Shown here: in pieces, positions 59,143-64,000 of the stretch
How positions within the stretch are numbered: the stretch's first letter is position 1
How the letters are laid out: every line of letters begins with the position of its first letter
From: Lanius collurio
Lineage: Eukaryota > Chordata > Aves > Passeriformes > Laniidae
Reading direction: 5' to 3'
NCBI GenBank assembly: GCA_020086605.1
Contig: JACBWW010000039.1
Location: forward strand, 5,277,286 to 5,341,285
DNA length: 64,000 nucleotides
Made by a program: the position numbers and the translations under genes
The notes under the pieces: model-generated
Database searches by the model: none
Told to the model about the DNA's origin: nothing
Seen by the model: only the letters and a program-made list of their open reading frames with translations

Positions 59143-62100
59143 CTTTGAGGAGACAGCAAAGGCAATAATGACTACAGTGCTTCAGCCCATGTCAAATTGT
59201 GATCAGCAGCATTCCAAAGGTAAGCCAGGCTCTGTGCTTCTGTCTCCATTTCCTGTCCCTGCCTTCGCTAACCAGCTATGAGGAAAACTTCCTGACTTTA
59301 GGGGACTGCGACTTCCTGACTTTAGGGGACTGCATTTTGGGGCTTTCTTCTTTGGATTTTCCTTTCCCATGCACACACACTCCAAAGTGGTTACAGGCTG
59401 CTCTGCAGTTCAGCTGAGCTTTCTGATAGCGATTTCTGCCATGGCCACTTTCTAATACAACACATAAGATCTCCTTTCCTCCTCCAGAGAAGCAGATGTT
59501 CCCCATTTAGATCCCCTTTCACCTTTAACCTGCAGCCAGGCCAGTTCTGTAGCTCCATTGAGCTCCCACTCCTTGTTGTTCTGGTGCTGGACCAACCCCC
59601 ACATTCCATGGTCCAGAACAGCAGCTGGCATTGCTGTGAGCCATGGACTTGCCAGTGTTGCAAACTCCTGCTTTTAGGAATTCTCTCCATTTGCAGTTTT
59701 GCCATTCCATCCCCTCCTCACTGCCCACACCAAACACAGTGCTGTTTGCTCCCTTTTACAATTCAGCCAAAAAAACCCCAAACCTGCTCTGAGCAAAGGC
59801 ACAGCTCTGCCCTGCCTGTGCTGTGTGTGGCTGAGGTCACTGTCCCCACCAGACACTGCTGGGCTCACTCGTGTGCCCCCACACTCACCGTGAGGGGTGG
59901 AGAACAGGCTGAGCAGGATGATGACGCTGGGCTGGACCCCGTGTTCCACCAGCACTTTGACAGCCTCGATGACCGTGTTCCCAGTACCTGAGAGGCCAAA
60001 GAGGGAGAGGGTTTAGGGGTTTTTCCCCTGGTTGATGAATTGTCCTAAGCTGTCCAAGAATGGCCATGGTAACTTTGGTGTGACTGATTGGTGATTCAGT
60101 CCTTTCCTACTGGAAAGGCATCACCTCTGCATGCACTCCTTGTAGAAAATGTTGTTCTCCTAATGGCAGAACTTGGACTGGAAAAGTAACCTCATCCCAA
60201 CAAACTCCTTTTAATATTAATCTAGAAATGTCTCAAAACAGACTAAGAAAAACAGTTTGATTCTTTTCCCATGGCAAAACTTAAAAAATTAAATTTATAT
60301 CCAGTCTTAATCTCAGCCTTTCTCCCAAACGCAGCCGTGCCCAAATGATTTGCTCTGCATTCACACTGGGGCAGCTGAGTAATGCCTGTCCTGGCACAGC
60401 CTGAGAAATTCCCTCCTCTGTCACCTAAACCAAGCGGAAAACCCAACCAAAGCCCCCGAAATGTGGAAATTCTCCTTTCAGTGCAGGCACTCAGCGTTCA
60501 GAGGAGCCTGGCTGGCCGTGCTGGCGGCAGACACTCACTCAGGATTGGGTACATGAGCAGCACTTTCCTCCTGTAGATGTCTGGGGGGAACTTGGCGTAG
60601 TACACTTTGGCTCGCTGCGTCTCCTCGTCGCTCTGGATGAGGATTTTCCCGATGCGGATGGATCTGCAGCAGTCCCGCAGGCCCTGCTCCATCGCCTCCC
60701 CTCCAAGGAGCAGCACAAACACAGCAGCACATGGGACACACTGAGCAGGGGCTCAGGGCAAGGGGCTGCGGTGCCAGGGACACTCCCCCAGGGACACTCC
60801 CCCAGGGACACTCCCACCCCCCTGCAGGTGAACACTTCCAAGCATTAAAACACTTGAAGCTCTTTCCCTTTTTCCTCTGGTCACAGCAAACCCCTGGGTG
60901 TGGCCCAGCCCCTGGGTTTGGTGTTCCCACCCAGCTGTGCTGAGCTCTCCCAGGAGAGAGCTGGAAAGGTCAGAACGGGCGGGTGGGGTTTGGGGACATC
61001 CCGGTGACAGAGTGTGGGGCAGAGTGTGGGGCCGCTGGGTTTGACACTACAGATCCAAAGGTTTGCCCAGCCCTGGGCAGTAACAGGGACTCTGCCCCCA
61101 TGGGGCGTGGCTGGGGTGAGGGCACTTGGCCCCTCACAGGGGACAGCTGCCAGGGCAGAGGCCACAGGAAATCTGCACCAGCCATTTGTCTCCTAAAAGG
61201 TTAATGGCAGATATTCCTGGACATTCTGTTATCGAGGATACCTAAGAAAGAATAACAACTGGCAGGTTTAGGTAAACCTGCTGTTGCACATTTTTGAAAG
61301 GAAGCTGTTTACACATTTCCAAAGCATTTCCTGTGTGCTCCTTCAGCAGCCAGCACCACCTACCACTTCTCATGATGCTGACCCCACAGTTTCCCTTTTC
61401 GAATCGGACTCCTTCATACTTGTGTCCTAGGAGGGAAGAAATCAGGGGTCAGTGGCAGCTCCCTCCTGCCCTCTCTGAATGGACAGGAGATGGTCCTGGA
61501 TCTGCCACTGACTGATGGATGTGCCACCAGTGCTCAAGAGGTGAAGCAGCTGCTGTTTAATGTAAAAAGGAGCACAGGTAAGTGATGGCTGCCTGAGCTC
61601 TGGTTTCACAGCTGAGGGTTTGCAGTCCATCTTCCCTCTAAGTGTAAGCAAAGACACACCAGTGCTTTACTGCAGAGTGGGAATGTCACCCTGCAGAAGT
61701 GCCAGCAGAGTTCTCAGGGGAGCAGGACTCAGCTGGGGCACATCTCACAGGTGTGCTGTGGGTCACACCACGGAGCTGAGCAGCTCCCCCTAACCTGCTG
61801 ATGCACCCAGCAGCTACCTCTGAGTACTGCACACAACCTTACACATCTTTGCAGCTGATGGGAGGAACCACAGCTCCTGCACTGGTTTTCTCCAGTGCCA
61901 ACACAGCCACTTCTCATTTCCTGCTCATCCTCACTCCCAGCTGGCCCCAGGTGCTGGCCCAGATTTAGGCTAGCAAGGCACAACTGCTTGTGCCAAGTAC
62001 TTATTCCTTAAAGGGCACATGAAATGTCATCAGTTTTAATTCAAGGCTGTGGTGTGGGCAGGTGAACTGATCTTGCACATACACTGGTACATTTTCATCA

Positions 62101-62525
62101 CAGTTTTGCAAGACCAAATTAATCCTTAGTGAAATGACAATGTTGAATGTGTTGCTGAGTTGTGTTGTTACGAACCTTGTAGGTTTTTAAACCACAAGGG
62201 ACCCTCACTCTGTGCTCTGCCCTGCTCAGAGCTCCTCAGGGAACTCATGGCACCAAGTCTGTCAGAGCTCAAGGACTATCTGGATGTTGCTGGGTTCAGT
62301 TTTAGGCAGTTCTGTGAGGAGCAGGGAGTTGGACTCAATGATCCTCTGAGTCCCTTCCACCTCAAGATATTCTGTGACCCTTGTAATAATGCTATGTATT
62401 TTTATATCAGTTCCATTTCCAGTCCTCCCCAGGCCAGGGGTGAATTCCCACGTACCTGTTGGAGTGGTCACAGTACACTCTGTGTAGGGCAGTTGATTCA
62501 GTCCCTCTTCAACCACGAGTCTGAT
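59036..62525 (-). CDS. UPRT: UPRT homologue, last five exons (5' partial)
   Basis: Uracil phosphoribosyltransferase homologue of the pyrimidine-salvage family, expected to be cytosolic/nuclear. Exons 62525-62456, 61426-61364, 60700-60539, 59987-59889 and 59142-59036 join in frame to 166 residues plus stop, about the C-terminal half of the roughly 310-residue vertebrate protein. Recognisable stretches are I-R-L-V-V-E-E-G-L-N-Q-L-P-Y, G-E-A-M-E-Q-G-L-R-D-C-C, I-L-I-Q-S-D-E-E-T-Q-R-A-K-V, the PRPP-loop region P-I-L-S-T-G-N-T-V, and the end G-Q-K-Y-F-G-T-D. The bacterial and protozoan uracil-binding motif near the C terminus is not conserved, as in other vertebrate UPRTs, so catalytic activity is doubtful. 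The 5' exons were not found between 62,526 and 64,000 and must lie beyond the right edge. Convergent with ZDHHC15. Confidence 0.96.
59287..59333. repeat. 24-bp tandem duplication in UPRT intron
   Basis: Two copies (59287-59310 and 59311-59333) of a unit starting ACTTCCTGACTTTAGGGG, identical except at the last base. It is in the last UPRT intron, about 145 bases upstream of the final exon. Confidence 0.93.
59889..59987 (-). CDS. UPRT: UPRT penultimate exon
   Basis: Encodes T-G-N-T-V-I-E-A-V-K-V-L-V-E-H-G-V-Q-P-S and I-I-L-L-S-L-F-S-T-P-H. It contains the second half of the phosphoribosyl-binding loop. Acceptor CTCAG, donor GTGAGT. The exon is notably GC-rich. Confidence 0.96.
60539..60700 (-). 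CDS. UPRT: UPRT exon (central)
   Basis: A 162-base exon encoding G-E-A-M-E-Q-G-L-R-D-C-C, R-I-G-K-I-L-I-Q-S-D-E-E-T and K-V-L-L-M-Y-P-I-L-S. Donor GTGAGT. The acceptor reads CTTGGAG, with an unfavoured G at -3, but the phase and protein match leave little doubt about the boundary. Confidence 0.95.
   Translation of the reverse strand, partial: GRRWSRACGTAADPSASGKSSSRATRRRSEPKCTTPSSPQTSTGGKCCSCTQS
60775..60816. repeat. 14-bp triplicate in UPRT intron
   Basis: Three head-to-tail copies of CAGGGACACTCCCC (60775, 60789, 60803). It is a short minisatellite about 75 bases on the intron side of the central UPRT exon acceptor. Confidence 0.9.
61364..61426 (-). CDS. UPRT: UPRT exon (63 bp)
   Basis: Encodes H-K-Y-E-G-V-R-F-E-K-G-N-C-G-V-S-I-M-R-S, continuing the preceding T-P-T-G. 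Acceptor TCCTAG, donor GTAGGT. A multiple of three in length. Confidence 0.95.
62240..62382 (+). mobile_element. CR1 LINE tail in UPRT intron
   Basis: CR1 3' sequence in plus orientation, antisense to UPRT: CACCAAGTCTGTCAGAGCTC, GGCAGTTCTGTGAGGAGCAG, GGAGTTGGACTCAATGATCC and CCCTTCCACCTCAAGATATT. It ends about 70 bases from the UPRT exon at 62,456, on its donor side. Confidence 0.9.
62456..62525 (-). CDS. UPRT: UPRT exon (first in window)
   Basis: Begins after the acceptor TTCCACAG and encodes I-R-L-V-V-E-E-G-L-N-Q-L-P-Y-T-E-C and V-T-T-P-T, ending with donor GTACGT. This is the most 5' UPRT exon visible. Confidence 0.95.
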
Positions 62526-64000
62526 CTGTGGAACCAAAGAGCTCAGCTTAAAGGGATTGTTATCTCTGGAGATAAGGCACTACGTGGCAGTAGTAGTTAC
62601 AAGGACTGGGTGAGCCCAAAGGGTCTCTTTAATAGCAGTTAGGGACTCAATTTAGAGACCTTTTGGGAGTGAAGCCTGTGCTTTGGCCACACATCAAAGG
62701 CATTGCAGAACAAAATTGGGAGAAGATGGGGTTCATGAGCAATCATAAAACTGCCTTTTTTCACATCTGGCAGGCAGAGACATCCCAATGTTTTTTCAAC
62801 AGGTGAGTGAGGCAACAATGCAACTTCATTTGCTCACAGGCAATACTGGTGAGGGACAGTTCCCCACTCAGCTCCCCATCAGCCAGGCTCTGTTTTCACA
62901 TCCTTGTTTCTAAACTGCAGCTGGGCTGTCAGAGCAGCCACAGCAATGCAAACACACCACCAGTGCCCAAAGACAAGTCTAGGAATCTACCACCTTCACC
63001 TGCCTGCTCTGCTCTCCCTGGGCTGCTCTGCCAATCCCTGCACTTTTGGATGGTCCAGCTGCAGGAGCAGCTCGTGAGCCCCCCAGCCCTCCCCTGGTGC
63101 TGCCCTGCACAGTACAAAGTACATCCATCTGCACCCACAATGATGGTCCTGAAGGATGCTCTGGGTATTAAAGATGTGAAAATTCTCTCTGTTGGTGAGC
63201 CAAAGATTCACAGGCCAGAACTGCTCAAGGAAAGCTACTGCCAAGCACGAGCTTAAACCAAAACCATCTCTGATTATTCAAAATGTGCTGTGGGATGGCA
63301 GAAGTGAGGCAATGCTCCTGGGATGGAGCAGGTGCACTGCTCACCTCAGGCAGTTCTTGTTCCAGAAACAGGGCAGCCTGGAAGGTTTTTCCTGTCCTTC
63401 TATTCTGCTCCAGTTCCTGGCACACAGGCAGCCTCTGCTAGAAATGGTCCCTTACATTTATAATGTCTCTTTGAAGATATTTTTAGTTATTTTAGTACCA
63501 TTTTTTCTTCCTAGAGTTGGGTTTGTGGCAGCCATACTCAGAGTCCGTGGTCAATTTCTGGGCCATTTGTACCCAATTTTATTTTATTTTCTTGGAGTTA
63601 ACTCACCAAAAAAAAAGCTAATCTCTTTGTCAGGTTTGGAAGACAAGCTTTTTTAATCCTGCTGTAGTGCTGTCAGGGTTGGAATTGCTCCATATAATCT
63701 GCCAAAAGTTTAGAGTAATCCAGTGAAGGTCTTATGGTCAAATAATCTCTGTGATCTTCCTACACTTTATCAGTGTTTTACACAGAGGCTGGGAGGATTC
63801 TTTGTAAACTTGTCAGTGTTGGGAAAACATTTATTTTTGCACTGTGCTTTCTGCCACTTGCACACTCAGGGATTAATTTCCTCCTCTTTTCTCTCATGCC
63901 CCAAGAACCAGCTGCTCCTCTCCTGGAGAGGTGGCTGCCATTGCTTAGAAGATAAAACCAGTATTCTTACAGCCCCACATGAAACAAGAAGTAAAGCTTT
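62526..64000 (-). other. UPRT intron running off the window
   Basis: No earlier UPRT exon was found here on the minus strand, including the expected D-Q-I-R-E-L-Q and D-F-M-F-S-A-D segments. The plus-strand frames of up to 154 codons (62,807-63,256 and 63,192-63,656) show no family features. The intron is therefore at least 1.47 kb. Confidence 0.7.

Noticed and set aside
1..64000. Search for CRISPR arrays, prokaryotic operons, rRNA, tRNA genes and endogenous retroviral genes
   Set aside because: No spaced repeats, cloverleaf-like segments or recognisable viral reading frames or paired LTRs were seen. The window is ordinary vertebrate chromosomal DNA.

Overview
The window is vertebrate nuclear DNA, most likely from a bird. 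Coding sequence is sparse and split into small GT-AG exons, CR1-type LINE 3' ends recur (28.9, 32.6, 37.4-37.9, 44.5, 50.6 and 62.3 kb), and the main promoter is CpG-rich. The two recognisable genes, ZDHHC15 and UPRT, are neighbours in the amniote block corresponding to human Xq13; in songbirds I would expect this on chromosome 4A. The CR1 3' ends look passerine-like, but the species cannot be fixed from the sequence.

Layout. From 1 to about 37.4 kb is an intergenic region with no confidently recognised gene. It holds CR1 remnants, several perfect or near-perfect tandem duplications (9.55, 17.9, 19.8 and 21.2 kb), and a set of weak minus-strand exon-like segments at 9.6-11.6 kb. These resemble the membrane segments of the CD20/MS4A tetraspan family and are offered only as a hypothesis. 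A 230-base assembly gap lies at 37,062-37,291. A minus-oriented CR1 fragment (about 37.40-37.88 kb) abuts the CpG island and first exon of ZDHHC15.

ZDHHC15 (+ strand, 38,041-51,025) is complete: 11 coding exons, all with GT-AG introns, joining in frame to 332 codons with an intact DHHC zinc-finger and active-site cysteine, four membrane segments and an acidic tail. A two-codon upstream ORF precedes its start, and a good splice donor lies 39 bases after its stop. The 3' UTR probably ends near 52.1 kb.

From about 52.1 to 58.7 kb is intergenic DNA containing one unexplained long minus-strand ORF (54.13-54.74 kb). UPRT lies on the minus strand, tail-to-tail with ZDHHC15. Its last five coding exons (62,525 down to 59,036) are here, and its 5' exons lie beyond the right edge. 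The two genes have no evident shared biochemistry: one encodes a membrane S-acyltransferase of the Golgi/endosomal system, the other a uracil phosphoribosyltransferase homologue. Their adjacency is conserved synteny, not an operon.
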